DNA from: Hyphomicrobium_A sp963724945 | Lineage (GTDB): Bacteria > Pseudomonadota > Alphaproteobacteria > Rhizobiales > Hyphomicrobiaceae | Length of the DNA: 64,000 nucleotides | Assembly (NCBI GenBank): GCA_963724945.1 | Contig: CAVRWL010000003.1 | Span: 124,001-188,000 of the forward strand | Direction of reading: 5' to 3' | Program-made: the position numbers and the translations under genes | The notes under the pieces: model-generated | What the model was told of the DNA's origin: nothing | Database searches by the model: none | The model's input: the letters and a program-made list of their open reading frames with translations, nothing else | Part shown: one piece after another, positions 9,228 through 18,133 of the stretch | Layout: each line of letters starts with the position of its first letter | How positions within the stretch are numbered: the stretch's first letter is position 1

Positions 9228-9767
9228 CTACGCGGAGCGGACCGTGAAGCTCCAGATAATCAGCGCGACGCCTTCGACGAGCAGAAGCACACCGAAGACG
9301 AACGGGATCGCTAATGTTGCCGCGATCGGCGAGCCCAACAGCAGGAGACCGATCAGCAGGTTGATGCCGCCGAAGATGAACGACCCGATGCCGCCGCCGG
9401 TGAAAGCGCCGATGATCCCGACAGCCCCAACGACCAACCCGAGAATACCGAGATAGACGACGAGCGTGGCCGGGAGCACGACCGCGGCGAACAGGGGATG
9501 GTTCAGGACAAGGACGCCGGCGACGATGCCGAGGATGCCGATCAGAAGCGACCAGATCCACGGGACGGAGCGGTCCACGAAAACGCGCACCAGCTCCAGT
9601 ATGCCCATTGCCAGCCAGTAGAAGCCGAGAACGACGGCCAGCGCCACGAGCGTAGCGCCGGGCTCGGTCAGCAGCAGCAAGCCGAACAGAACCGCAGCGA
9701 TCCCTTCGAGCAGGAATAGCCACCAGACGTCCGAGCGCTGCTCGTGCGAAACAGTGATAACGGCCAT
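9228..9767 (-). CDS. HdeD family membrane protein (DUF308)
   Basis: The 179-residue protein has six hydrophobic segments with the internal repeat pattern of the HdeD/DUF308 family (WWLFLLEGIAAVLFGLLLL, FGVLLLVEGVALIIW). In enterobacteria HdeD belongs to acid-stress defence; in alphaproteobacteria the role is unknown. ATG 9767 was chosen because GAGG lies a few bases upstream and the family begins there. It stands alone. Confidence 0.82.
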   Translation of the reverse strand: MAVITVSHEQRSDVWWLFLLEGIAAVLFGLLLLTEPGATLVALAVVLGFYWLAMGILELVRVFVDRSVPWIWSLLIGILGIVAGVLVLNHPLFAAVVLPATLVVYLGILGLVVGAVGIIGAFTGGGIGSFIFGGINLLIGLLLLGSPIAATLAIPFVFGVLLLVEGVALIIWSFTVRSA

Positions 9768-10032
9768 TGGAACCTCATTGCTTTGATCGAACGTTCGGCG
9801 CGTGAATAGTGAACGCCGGACATCTGCCCCGCGTCCTAGATGCGGGGCCTCGCATTCTTTGAGTCTCCGGCATCGCCCTTTACGGACATTTGGCCGCCTG
9901 CGGATATTTTCGCTCAAATGCCAAGCGAGCCGCCGCTATCCTCAGCTTCCTCACCGACGGCCCAGCCGGCACCGGTCACCGCGCGCGAATCGCGGCATAT
10001 CCAGCGCAGACAGAAATTTGCAGGAGGGGCTG

Positions 10033-11754
10033 GTGGTGCTGCGCTTCGGGTTCGCAGTTTCGGTTGCACTGGCACTTGTCGCGGGGCTTCCGGCCTGCGC
10101 GGCGGCACAAGAGACCTCACCCTTCGATTGGCGCGGCTTCTATCTCGGCTACCACACCGGCGGCGCCCTCGGCCTCGTCAACGTCGAGGATCCGTTCGGG
10201 GCCTCGATCTTCGGCGACACCGTGCGCACGCCGGGCCTCTTGGCCGGCGCCCAGGCGGGCTACAACTGGCAGGCGGGCGCCATGGTGCTCGGCCTCGAGG
10301 CGGACGCGAGCTGGGCCGACATGGACGGCACCAACACCTGCTTTGCCTACTCGGGCTTCTACATCAGCGCCAATTGCCAGACCCACATCGACGCGCTCGG
10401 AACGTTCACGGGCCGTCTCGGCTGGGCGCTCCCCTTCGACCCCGCCACGCTGCTTTATGCAAAGGGCGGGCTCGCCTGGGAGCACAGCGAGACCGACGCA
10501 ACCGCCAACGATCTACTCGGCACACCCAGCATCAGCGCCAGTGGAGTCCGCTTGGGCTGGACGCTCGGCGCCGGAGCCGAGCGTGCCGTCTCGCCGCGCT
10601 GGTCGCTCAAGGCCGAGTACGACTTTCTCTCCTTCAGCGGGGAGGACTTCACGACACCCGCGAGCGCATTTCAGGCGATGCCCAGCCCCGCGCCAAATCT
10701 CGTCAACGTGCCGGGGACCGCCACGCACATCGCGCAGGACATCCATCGACGTGATCGGTATGCCGTCGACGGCCACGCGCATCGCGCACGACGTGCAGCA
10801 AGTCGAGATCGGCTTGAACTACCACTTCGGTGACGACGCGCCGCCGCTCGACCCCGCGTGGGAATGGGGAACGCCGCCGGCGGGCTCCGCCCCGCCGCCG
10901 GCCGGCACGCTCATCGAGACCGGCGTGCGCTACGTGTACGGCTGGGGGCGCTTCCAAAAGGACGAACTACAAAAAGACAAGCCTGACATCGCCCAGTCGA
11001 AGCTGACCTACGACGACCTGCGCTCCGACGGGGCGGAGCCTATGCCCGGCTCGACGCGCCGTTCAATGTGATGGTCAAGGGCGTCATCGGTGCCGGCAGC
11101 GGCGGCGGCCGCGGGACGATGCACGATGAGGACTGGGGTCTCGGTCCCCCGCAGCACACCGACTACATCCCCTATTCCAACACCCTTTCCGATTCCGGCT
11201 ACGAACTTCAATATTTCCTTGTCGATGCCGGCTATGACATTTGGCGGACCGCGGCGACGAAGATCGCGCTCTTCGGTGGCTACAGCTATTTCAGGCAATA
11301 TTTGAAGTCCTTCGGGTGCAAGCAGATCGCCGATCCGCATTCCGACTGCAGCGGCCGCGATGAGGTTCCCACAACCTTGCTGGCCCTTACTGATACCGAC
11401 ACCTGGCGAGCGCTGCGCTTGGGCGCGGTGCTCGACACGTTGCTGGCGCCCGGACTGAAGCTCACGCGGCGAGGTCGCCTACCTCCCTTACGTGAAGGAC
11501 TTCAGCCGTCAACGACCATCTGCTCAAGCATCGAGTCAGCACCCGAATGGGGTGACGGCGCCGGCGTGCAGCTGGAAGCGATGCTATCCTATGCACTGAC
11601 AAGCGAGCTGAGCGTCGGCGTTGGCGGGCGCTATTGGTCGATGTGGGCGAACGGGGCCACCGACAAAAGCGGCGTCATCATCCCCATGCACTTTGCCGCC
11701 GAGCAGGCCGCCCTTCTCGTGCAGGGCTCCTACACGTTCGACATGTCACCCTAG
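10033..11754 (+). CDS. Two-part outer-membrane beta-barrel protein, several frameshifts
   Basis: The start is GTG 10033 (or 10036) after AGGAGG, with a signal peptide ending CAAAQ. The first half, to about 10830, is an Omp25/Omp31-like barrel: WRGFYLGYHTGGALG, AGAQAGYNWQAGAMVLGLEA, and QVEIGLNYHF as a barrel end. After a proline-rich linker (PPAGSAPPPAG) a second barrel-like half runs to 11754, with alternating strands such as TKIALFGGYSYFRQYLK and ELSVGVGGRYWSMW, ending LLVQGSYTFDM. Frame breaks lie near 10740, 11037 and 11470-11510; correcting them yields one continuous protein of about 570 residues. The function of the second half is not recognised. Confidence 0.65.
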
Positions 11755-11766
11755 AAGCGGTTCGGC

Positions 11767-12609
11767 TCAACCGGCGACCTGGCGCGCCGCCTGCCGCACG
11801 GCGATTGCCGCATCGAAGAAGGCGAGCGCCGATCCCGTCTCCTCTTTGGCGCGGTACATGGCGAGGTCGGCGTGGCGCAGGATCGCCTCGCCGGTGGCGC
11901 CATGCTCGGGCATGAGGGCGGCACCGATGGCGACGCCGATTTCGTGCGTCTGTCCTTCGGTATGGATCGCGTTCCTCAAGGCCCCGGCGAAGCGCGCGCC
12001 GATCGACCACGCAGCGTCGCGGTCGACGTTGCAGGACAGAACCGCGAACTCGTCCCCGCCGAGACGCGCCAAAAGATCGCTCGGCCGCGTCACGCGCCGG
12101 AAGCGCTCGACGACCACCTGCAGGACCTGATCGCCGACCGCGTGGCCGTGCGCATCGTTGACGCGCTTGAAGCCGTTGAGATCCATGATGAAGAAAGCGT
12201 GCGTCTGGCCGCAGGCGACGCAGTTGGCGGTCGCCGCGTCGAGCGCGGCGAGCAACACGCGCCGGTTCGGCAGCTTTGTCAGGGGATCCTGCATCGCGAG
12301 CTCTCTCAGCTCGCGCATCTCGTGCTCGAGCCGAGCCTGGTAGGCGGCATCGCAGCGCTCCTCCTTGAGGCGGCGACGAACGAAGATGTAGAGCGAGTAT
12401 GCGAGCAGGATGGCGAGCAGCACCGCTTCCGCCGGCGAGATCTCGCGCTCCGGATCGGCGAGTGCCGCGAAAAAGGTGAAGATGTCGTAGTGCCGCGCGA
12501 TGAGCACGGCGAAGGTCATGAAGCCCGAGATCAGCAAGGCATCCCGAAGGCTCGACCACGGATGCTTGACGATGATCTGCACCAGCGTCCTGGGCCCTAT
12601 ACGCGTCAC
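11767..12609 (-). CDS. Membrane-anchored GGDEF diguanylate cyclase
   Basis: The 280-residue protein has two membrane segments (LLISGFMTFAVLIA and AEAVLLAILLAYSLYIFV), a short coiled stretch, then a GGDEF domain: DPLTKLPNRRVLLAAL, FFIMDLNGFKRVND and the intact active site RLGGDEFAVL. It should make cyclic di-GMP in response to an unknown membrane signal. No RxxD inhibitory site five residues before GGDEF is apparent. GTG 12609 with GGGGCGAG upstream is the best start; the frame is open further upstream but without family support. Confidence 0.8.
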   Translation of the reverse strand: MTRIGPRTLVQIIVKHPWSSLRDALLISGFMTFAVLIARHYDIFTFFAALADPEREISPAEAVLLAILLAYSLYIFVRRRLKEERCDAAYQARLEHEMRELRELAMQDPLTKLPNRRVLLAALDAATANCVACGQTHAFFIMDLNGFKRVNDAHGHAVGDQVLQVVVERFRRVTRPSDLLARLGGDEFAVLSCNVDRDAAWSIGARFAGALRNAIHTEGQTHEIGVAIGAALMPEHGATGEAILRHADLAMYRAKEETGSALAFFDAAIAVRQAARQVAG

Positions 12610-12715
12610 GAGCTCGCCCCTTTGGCTTTCGCGGGGCACCGTACCCTGAGGGCCTTCAAGAACGGTAAATAGGCCGTACGCTGAGGCATAATGCGCAGAG
12701 AACTGAGGAATTGTG

Positions 12716-13453
12716 TCAGTGCACCGCCACCGGGCGCCACCCTGCAGCCAGCGCCTCGGCCTCCGAGCAGAACCAGCGCTCGCCCTTCGCCGCCTCGATT
12801 CTGACCTCGCCGTACCAACGGCTCCAGGGCATGTGATAGATGCGGCCATGGGCGGATACGTTGCCCTTGATAGCGCAGCCCCGAGGGGCGCCGACCTCCG
12901 CGCCTGCCCAGCGCTTGGCACGAAAGTCCGCACGAAAATCCCATGGCGCCTCGGCCGCGCCCTGCCAGACGCCGAGCCGCTCTGCGCGCGCCTCGGCCTC
13001 CTCGCGCACGTAGCTGAGCGAATAGTGCACGAACGCCCAGGCGAGCCCCTCGCGCACCAACTCCGCGTTGATGTCACGCCCGTCTACAGAGCAGACGCCG
13101 AGCGTGCGCCCGTATTTGTCCTTGCCCTGGCGCTCGCAGACGACCTCGCGCGCAGCAGTGAGGCGTCGCAGTGCGTAGGCGGCTGCCTCGCCGCAGCGCC
13201 AGGTTCCGCCGCGGCGGCGCCCACACGTCTGCGCCAGCTCGGGCGCATCAATCCCTTCAAGGCGCACGCGCTCGCCGTGGATGTCGAGCGTATCGCCGTC
13301 GATGATGCGGGCGGCTCCGCCGAGGTGAGGCAGCGCCATCGGGCGGGCGACGGGGGCGAGCGCCAGGGAGCCGAGCATGAGACCGCCGGCCAGCGCGGAC
13401 GCCACCCGCCGACGGAAGGAGCAACGCGTTCCAGAAGCGAACATAACTGCCAT
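12716..13453 (-). CDS. Secreted thermonuclease (SNase-like) family protein
   Basis: The 245-residue protein has an N-terminal signal segment (VASALAGGLMLGSLALA) and a staphylococcal-nuclease domain: IIDGDTLDIHGERVRLEGIDAPE with its acidic and arginine active-site residues, and YGRTLGVCSVDGRDINAELV. A C-terminal extension, CAIKGNVSAHGRIYHMPWS followed by RWFCSEAEALAAGWR, is the cysteine-containing add-on found in many alphaproteobacterial members. It probably acts on nucleic acid in the periplasm. The start is MAVMFAS at 13453 or MFAS at 13444. It sits alone between the GGDEF gene and infA. Confidence 0.83.
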   Translation of the reverse strand: MAVMFASGTRCSFRRRVASALAGGLMLGSLALAPVARPMALPHLGGAARIIDGDTLDIHGERVRLEGIDAPELAQTCGRRRGGTWRCGEAAAYALRRLTAAREVVCERQGKDKYGRTLGVCSVDGRDINAELVREGLAWAFVHYSLSYVREEAEARAERLGVWQGAAEAPWDFRADFRAKRWAGAEVGAPRGCAIKGNVSAHGRIYHMPWSRWYGEVRIEAAKGERWFCSEAEALAAGWRPVAVH

Positions 13454-13631
13454 TTAGCCCGAGTCGCGTGACACAACCTGGGCTGCATTATGGCATTTTT
13501 CTACAACCTATAGTATAAGCAACTTGCGGGGCGTCCCCGGAGGCAAGCTGCGACTTGGCGCAAGCCGTCCACGGCGGCACCTCGCGCCGCAGAGCAACGT
13601 TGATGGAGAGCTTCGAAAACCGGAGAGCGCG

Positions 13632-13913
13632 TTAGCGCCGGCGGAAGTTGCCGGCTCCCGCCCGCGGCGGCCCGCTCGGAGCACCGGCGCGCACGTCCTT
13701 GTGGCGGAAGTTGATGCGACCCTTGGTGAGGTCGTAGGGCGTCATCTCGATGGTCACGCGGTCGCCGGCGAGAATGCGGATGCGGTTCTTCTTCATGCGA
13801 CCCGAGGTATAGGCAATCACCTCGTGCCCGTTGTCGAGCTTGACGCGGCAGCGGGCATCGGGAAGCACCTCGGCCACCACGCCTTCGAACTCGAGCATCT
13901 CTTCCTTCGCCAT
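13632..13913 (-). CDS. infA: Translation initiation factor IF-1, long form
   Basis: The OB-fold protein starts MAKEEMLEFEGVVAEVLPDA and contains the conserved RVKLDNGHEVIAYTSGRMKK, IRILAGDRVTIEMTPYDL and KGRINFRH. It binds the ribosomal A site during initiation. At 93 residues it is about 20 longer than the usual 72, with a basic glycine-proline-arginine tail (GPPRAGAGNFRRR). Long IF-1 forms occur in Rhizobiales, sometimes beside a normal copy. ATG 13913 was chosen by homology over the upstream 13943. It is followed, upstream in the genome, by a cspA-type gene in the same direction. Confidence 0.9.
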   Translation of the reverse strand: MAKEEMLEFEGVVAEVLPDARCRVKLDNGHEVIAYTSGRMKKNRIRILAGDRVTIEMTPYDLTKGRINFRHKDVRAGAPSGPPRAGAGNFRRR

Positions 13914-14024
13914 CAAGTCTCCGATTTCCCAGGACGCCCGCACGCGGTCGGCGATCGAGCGCCCTCATAACGCGAGGGGAGCAGACGCGCTGCTCCCCTT
14001 AAAAGCGGAATTGCTCCGCAGCTT

Positions 14025-14231
14025 TCATAGAGGGCGCAAGTTGACCGCCGCGACCTTGCCGTTGCGGCCGGTCTCAGTCTCGTAACCGATCTTCTGTCCT
14101 TCGCGCAGCGTCGACAAGCCGGCGCGCTCGACGGCCGAGATATGCACGAAAACGTCGTTGCCGCCTTCATCCGGCTGGATGAAGCCGTAGCCCTTCTGGC
14201 CGTTGAACCACTTCACAGTGCCGTTTGCCAT
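14025..14231 (-). CDS. Cold-shock protein (CspA family)
   Basis: A 68-residue single cold-shock domain with both RNA-binding motifs, KGYGFIQPD (RNP1) and VFVHISAVE (RNP2), starting MANGTVKWFNGQ. It is a small nucleic-acid chaperone. It precedes infA in the same direction; the 111 bp between them leaves room for separate signals. Which of the several Csp paralogues this is cannot be told. Confidence 0.93.
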   Translation of the reverse strand: MANGTVKWFNGQKGYGFIQPDEGGNDVFVHISAVERAGLSTLREGQKIGYETETGRNGKVAAVNLRPL

Positions 14232-14631
14232 TCATGCCTCCAAAGCAATAAGGCAATCCCCTCCGACGGTTGCCGGAAGACATCAAATCGCGCGATGGAG
14301 ACGTCTAGTGTCGGTGCAGTAAGCGCCGTCGCAGAGTGAACCAAGGCGTGTTCGATCGGCCCTATATGGACCGGGCCAAGACGAAAGGCAAGGCGCTGAA
14401 AGCCGTTCCGGGTGGGGGTCTTGCGGCCCGCGGCCGTTGCCCATTGTGACCCAGGAAGTGGCTGATTCTGATGCTTTTGGCCAACAAATGCGCCGGCGCG
14501 CGCGCCCGCGCCAACACGCATCGGCCGAGCCTGATCGCGGCCAATTTACGGCGGGTTGAAGCGGCAAGGCAGCTCGCCCGGAAGGCGATGGGGCCGCAGT
14601 GACGCGGCCCCATCCGACTTTCGTCGCCACC
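14232..14631. other. Intergenic region without recognised gene
   Basis: These 400 bp upstream of the cold-shock gene contain no recognisable protein or RNA gene. Length and position allow a long 5' leader for the cold-shock mRNA, a common feature of such genes, but I cannot identify a conserved cold-box structure by eye. Confidence 0.45.
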
Positions 14632-15264
14632 TCAATTGTAGATCGTGGCGTAGCCCCACGCGTAGCGCGAACCGCGCATGCGCGGGTCGTCGCCATAGCC
14701 GTAGCCGGAGGCGCGTTCCACCCTGCGTTGATAGCCGCGCTCGTAGCTACGCTCGTAGCCGCGCCCAAATTCGTAGGAGGCAGCATAGCGCGACCGCGAA
14801 TATCCGCGGCCGCCGCCCCCGGAGTATGCCCCGAGCGAGACGAAGTGCGGTCCGATGTCGACGTGAATGTGGCTCATGTCGGAGTACGTCATGGTGCCGC
14901 CGTTGTGGTGGTTGGCGATCAGCCACCTGACGATCGCGCCCTTCCTCGAGCCCGCATCGATGTCGACCGCATTGCCGCTCGCATGGCGCGAGATGCGGCC
15001 CGTACCAGCGATGCGCGCCCCGGGCCTGTAGCCGGAAATCACGTTGACCGGTCCGAACTTGCTCTCGATGCGGTCGAGCAAAGCGAGCATCGGCGCGGTC
15101 AATCCCTTGCGCGAGCCGCCGCCCTTGGCGTGGCCGTAGTCGGGAGCGCCGGCGAGCGCGCCGTAGTGGCGCCCGTCGTAGCCAAAGTAAGGGTTGGCGG
15201 CGGCCGAGGTCGCGAGCGCGGCGAGCGCAATGGCAACCGCCGCGGGTCTGAACCGCTTGATCAT
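14632..15264 (-). CDS. Secreted M15-type peptidase (YcbK/DUF882-like)
   Basis: The 210-residue protein has a signal peptide ending ATSAAANP. The peptidase core contains VNVISGYRPGARIAG, the zinc motif SRHASGNAVDID and a late HIHVDIG, matching the M15 D-Ala-D-Ala carboxypeptidase-like fold that trims peptidoglycan cross-links. The C-terminal 60 residues are a low-complexity tail rich in glycine, tyrosine and arginine (repeats of GRGYERSYERGY type). ATG 15264 follows AGGAG by five bases; GTG 15270 is also open. Confidence 0.8.
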   Translation of the reverse strand: MIKRFRPAAVAIALAALATSAAANPYFGYDGRHYGALAGAPDYGHAKGGGSRKGLTAPMLALLDRIESKFGPVNVISGYRPGARIAGTGRISRHASGNAVDIDAGSRKGAIVRWLIANHHNGGTMTYSDMSHIHVDIGPHFVSLGAYSGGGGRGYSRSRYAASYEFGRGYERSYERGYQRRVERASGYGYGDDPRMRGSRYAWGYATIYN

Positions 15265-15571
15265 GATCACTCCTGATTGTCTTGGGTGGTGTCGTTGCCG
15301 GGCGCTCGAGGCCTAACTCAAGTCTTTGGCTCGAGGCCCGCTAAGATCGCAGTCTGGCCAGCGCCGGCAGCCGCTGAACGCCAGCCGCCGTGTGTCCCCC
15401 CTGCGCACTCCCCGGCGGCAGCGCTTTCGCGATCAGCTCATCGCAAAGCCAGCCTGTGCGGCTGCCCTTGTTGCGGGCGACGCCGGGTTGGGCGCTGCTT
15501 TTCAGGCGCAAGTGGTGAGATTGGGGCGGTGCGCGGCGCTGCGACGATGCGCCATCGCGCATTAGGTCTGC
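15265..15571. other. Intergenic region without recognised gene
   Basis: These roughly 300 bp between the M15 peptidase gene and the BA14K-like terminator contain no convincing ORF. A decamer GCTCGAGGCC occurs twice near 15305-15340 around a possible hairpin. Otherwise I see nothing. Confidence 0.4.
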
Positions 15572-15606
15572 AAAAAACGAAGACGCCGGGCGCAGAGCAC
15601 CCGGCG
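15572..15606 (-). terminator. Rho-independent terminator after the BA14K-like gene
   Basis: On the minus strand a 7-bp GC stem (CGCCGGG with CCCGGCG, 15606-15600 and 15590-15584) is followed after a short spacer by TTTTTT (15577-15572). It lies 25 bp past the stop of the BA14K-like gene. Confidence 0.7.
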
Positions 15607-15630
15607 CACTTTTCGTGCCACGGCGCAGCG

Positions 15631-15972
15631 TCAACGCAAGTAAGGGCAGACGCGCTCGTGACCGTGGCGATCGATGTAGGTGCCCGTCCTGGGGTCGAAA
15701 TCGGGGAAGTCCCGATCGCATGCCTCCATGTCGGAAGGTCGCGCGCGGTGCTCGCTGATCGCGGCCGCGATCAACGTGCCGGCGATGATGGCGCCGATGA
15801 TGCCGGCCGGGCCCCAGCCGCCATGGTGGCCATGATGGCCGCCGTAGACGAGCACGACGCCGGGGCCTGTCTTTGCGGCATGGGGCAGCAGCGGCGCCGC
15901 GCTCACCGGCAGCGCCGGCAGCATCAGGCTTGCGCACAAGACGGGCGCGAGGATCTGTTTCAACGCTCTCAA
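15631..15972 (-). CDS. BA14K-like small secreted protein
   Basis: The 113-residue protein has a signal peptide (about residues 1-24, ending LPVSA). A glycine-histidine stretch (GGHHGHHGGWGP) and one hydrophobic helix (IIGAIIAGTLIAAAI) follow. The C-terminal FDPRTGTYIDRHGHERVCPY matches the cysteine-containing BA14K signature, a family of surface-associated proteins in Rhizobiales. The best start is TTG 15972, giving a clean signal peptide, with AAGGAGC about eight bases upstream; the frame is open to an ATG at 16035 without such a site. Confidence 0.68.
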   Translation of the reverse strand: MRALKQILAPVLCASLMLPALPVSAAPLLPHAAKTGPGVVLVYGGHHGHHGGWGPAGIIGAIIAGTLIAAAISEHRARPSDMEACDRDFPDFDPRTGTYIDRHGHERVCPYLR

Positions 15973-16166
15973 AACACTTGCTCCTTTTTCAAATTCGAGC
16001 CTCTGGCGCGGGACCAAGCCCGCGCGCAGCGGCACCCCCGTCTTTGGCGCCTCTCTGGCAAAGAATTTGCACGCAAAAAGGGGCGATCGCAGGGCCGCCG
16101 CTAACGGCGCAAGGCAGGGCGATCAGCCAGGAGACCTCCACGACCCGATAGCGGCCGTGATCCGGG

Positions 16167-17969
16167 TCAGTTCTCCTCCATCTTCAAGGCGGCGATGAAG
16201 GCCTCCTGCGGGATCTCGACGCTCCCGAACTGGCGCATCTTCTTCTTGCCCTTCTTCTGCTTCTCCAAGAGCTTTCTCTTGCGGGTGATGTCGCCGCCGT
16301 AGCACTTGGCGATCACGTCCTTCCTCAAGGCGCGGATCGTCTCGCGCGCGATGATGCGCCCGCCGATCGCCGCCTGCACCGGGATCTGGAACAGATGCTG
16401 GGGGATGAGGTCTTTGAGCTTCTCGCACATGACGCGCCCGCGCGCATCCGCTCTGCTGCGGTGCACGATGATGGAGAGTGCGTCGACCGGCTCGGCATTG
16501 ACGAGGATCGACATCTTGACGAGGTCGCCCGCTTCGTAGCCGATCATCTGGTAGTCGAAGGAGGCATAGCCTTTGCTGATCGACTTCAGCCGGTCGTAGA
16601 AGTCGAACACCACCTCGTTGAGCGGCAGCTCGTAGACGAGCATGGCGCGGGAGCCGGCGTACGTTAAGTCCTTCTGGCGTCCGCGCCGGTCCTGGCACAG
16701 CTTCAGGATGCCGCCGAGATACTCGTCGGGCACCATGATGGTCGCCTTGATCCACGGCTCCTCGATGCGGTCGATGCGCGTGGGATCGGGCATGTCGGCG
16801 GGGTTGTGCATCTCGAGCTTGGTGCCGTCGGTGAGATACACGTGATAGACGACGCTCGGCGCCGTCGCGATGAGGTCGAGACCGAACTCGCGCTCCAAGC
16901 GCTCGGAGATGATCTCCAGGTGCAAGAGGCCCAAAAAGCCGCAGCGGAAGCCCAAACCCAGCGCAGCGGAGGTCTCCATCTCGTAGGAGAAGCTCGCATC
17001 GTTCAGGCGAAGGCGCCCCATCGCCTCGCGCAGCTCGGCGAAATCGGCGGCATCGACCGGGAAGAGCCCGCAGAAGACGACGGGCTGCGCCGGCTTGAAA
17101 CCTGGCAGCGCCTCCGCCGTCGGCTTCCGCTCATCCGTCACCGTGTCGCCGACGCGCGTATCGGCCACCTCCTTGATGGCAGCGGTGAAGAAACCGACCT
17201 CGCCAGGACCCAACGCCTCCAGCATTTCCTGCTTGGGGCGGAACACGCCGACGCGCTCGACCTGGTAGTCGGCGTGCGTCGACATGAGCGTGATCCTCTG
17301 CCCCTTGCGCAGCGTGCCCTCCATGATGCGCACGAGCACGACGACGCCGAGGTAGGCGTCATACCAGCTGTCGATCAGCAAGGCCTTCAAGGGCTTTGAC
17401 GCATCGCCCTTTGGCGGCGGGAGCCGCTCAACGATCGCCTCCAGCACCGCCTCCACGTTGAGGCCGGTCTTGGCGGAGATGGGGATGGCCTCGGAGGCGT
17501 CGAGCCCGATCACGTCCTCGATCTGCTGCTTGACGCGGTCGGCGTCGGCCGCCGGCAGGTCGACCTTGTTGAGGACGGGGAGAATCTCGAGGTTGTTGTC
17601 GAGCGCCTGATAGACGTTGGCGAGCGTCTGCGCCTCCACGCCCTGGCTCGCGTCGACGACGAGGATCGCGCCCTCGCAGGCGGCCAGACAGCGCGAGACC
17701 TCGTAGGCGAAGTCGACGTGGCCCGGCGTGTCCATCAGGTTGAGCTGATAGGTCTTGCCGTCCTTGGCGTGATAATCGAGGCGCACCGTCTGCGCCTTGA
17801 TCGTGATGCCGCGCTCACGCTCGATATCCATCGAATCGAGCATCTGCTCCTTCATCTCGCGTGCGGAGACGCCCCCGGTGAGCTGGATCAGCCGATCCGA
17901 CAGCGTCGATTTTCCGTGGTCGATGTGGGCGATGATGGAGAAGTTGCGAATAAGGGAGGTGTCGGTCAT
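16167..17969 (-). CDS. lepA: Elongation factor 4 (LepA)
   Basis: The 600-residue translational GTPase starts MTDTSLIRNFSIIAHIDHGKSTLSD (P-loop region HIDHGKST). It has DTPGHVDF, NKVD and the LepA-specific C-terminal domain with KCYGGDITRKRKLLEKQKKG. Length is normal. It back-translocates or rescues stalled ribosomes at the membrane-proximal translation machinery. It is divergent from mbfA, with the Irr box between them. The start is the conserved ATG 17969. Confidence 0.97.
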   Translation of the reverse strand: MTDTSLIRNFSIIAHIDHGKSTLSDRLIQLTGGVSAREMKEQMLDSMDIERERGITIKAQTVRLDYHAKDGKTYQLNLMDTPGHVDFAYEVSRCLAACEGAILVVDASQGVEAQTLANVYQALDNNLEILPVLNKVDLPAADADRVKQQIEDVIGLDASEAIPISAKTGLNVEAVLEAIVERLPPPKGDASKPLKALLIDSWYDAYLGVVVLVRIMEGTLRKGQRITLMSTHADYQVERVGVFRPKQEMLEALGPGEVGFFTAAIKEVADTRVGDTVTDERKPTAEALPGFKPAQPVVFCGLFPVDAADFAELREAMGRLRLNDASFSYEMETSAALGLGFRCGFLGLLHLEIISERLEREFGLDLIATAPSVVYHVYLTDGTKLEMHNPADMPDPTRIDRIEEPWIKATIMVPDEYLGGILKLCQDRRGRQKDLTYAGSRAMLVYELPLNEVVFDFYDRLKSISKGYASFDYQMIGYEAGDLVKMSILVNAEPVDALSIIVHRSRADARGRVMCEKLKDLIPQHLFQIPVQAAIGGRIIARETIRALRKDVIAKCYGGDITRKRKLLEKQKKGKKKMRQFGSVEIPQEAFIAALKMEEN

Positions 17970-18090
17970 GGCGGGCTTGTAGCATTGGCGCCCGCGCTCT
18001 CGAAAGGGGCGCGCGGCCCCGCTCCCCACCAGGCTCGGCCTTTGCTGCAAGGCCCATTCAGAGCCCAACTCAAGGCTTGCCAGACGCTAA

Positions 18091-18107
18091 TTTGGAATTA
18101 TTCTAAA
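18091..18107 (+). promoter_or_regulatory. Iron control element (Irr box) of mbfA
   Basis: TTTGGAATTATTCTAAA is a near-perfect 7-3-7 palindrome matching the TTTAGAA-N3-TTCTAAA type element bound by the heme-responsive regulator Irr in Rhizobiales. It overlaps a candidate -10 box (TATTCT, 18099-18104, with TTGCCA 16 bp upstream) and lies 26 bp before the mbfA start, a position suited to repression when iron is low. Confidence 0.78.
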
Positions 18108-18133
18108 GAAGGACAAAACAGGAGGGCGGGGCG

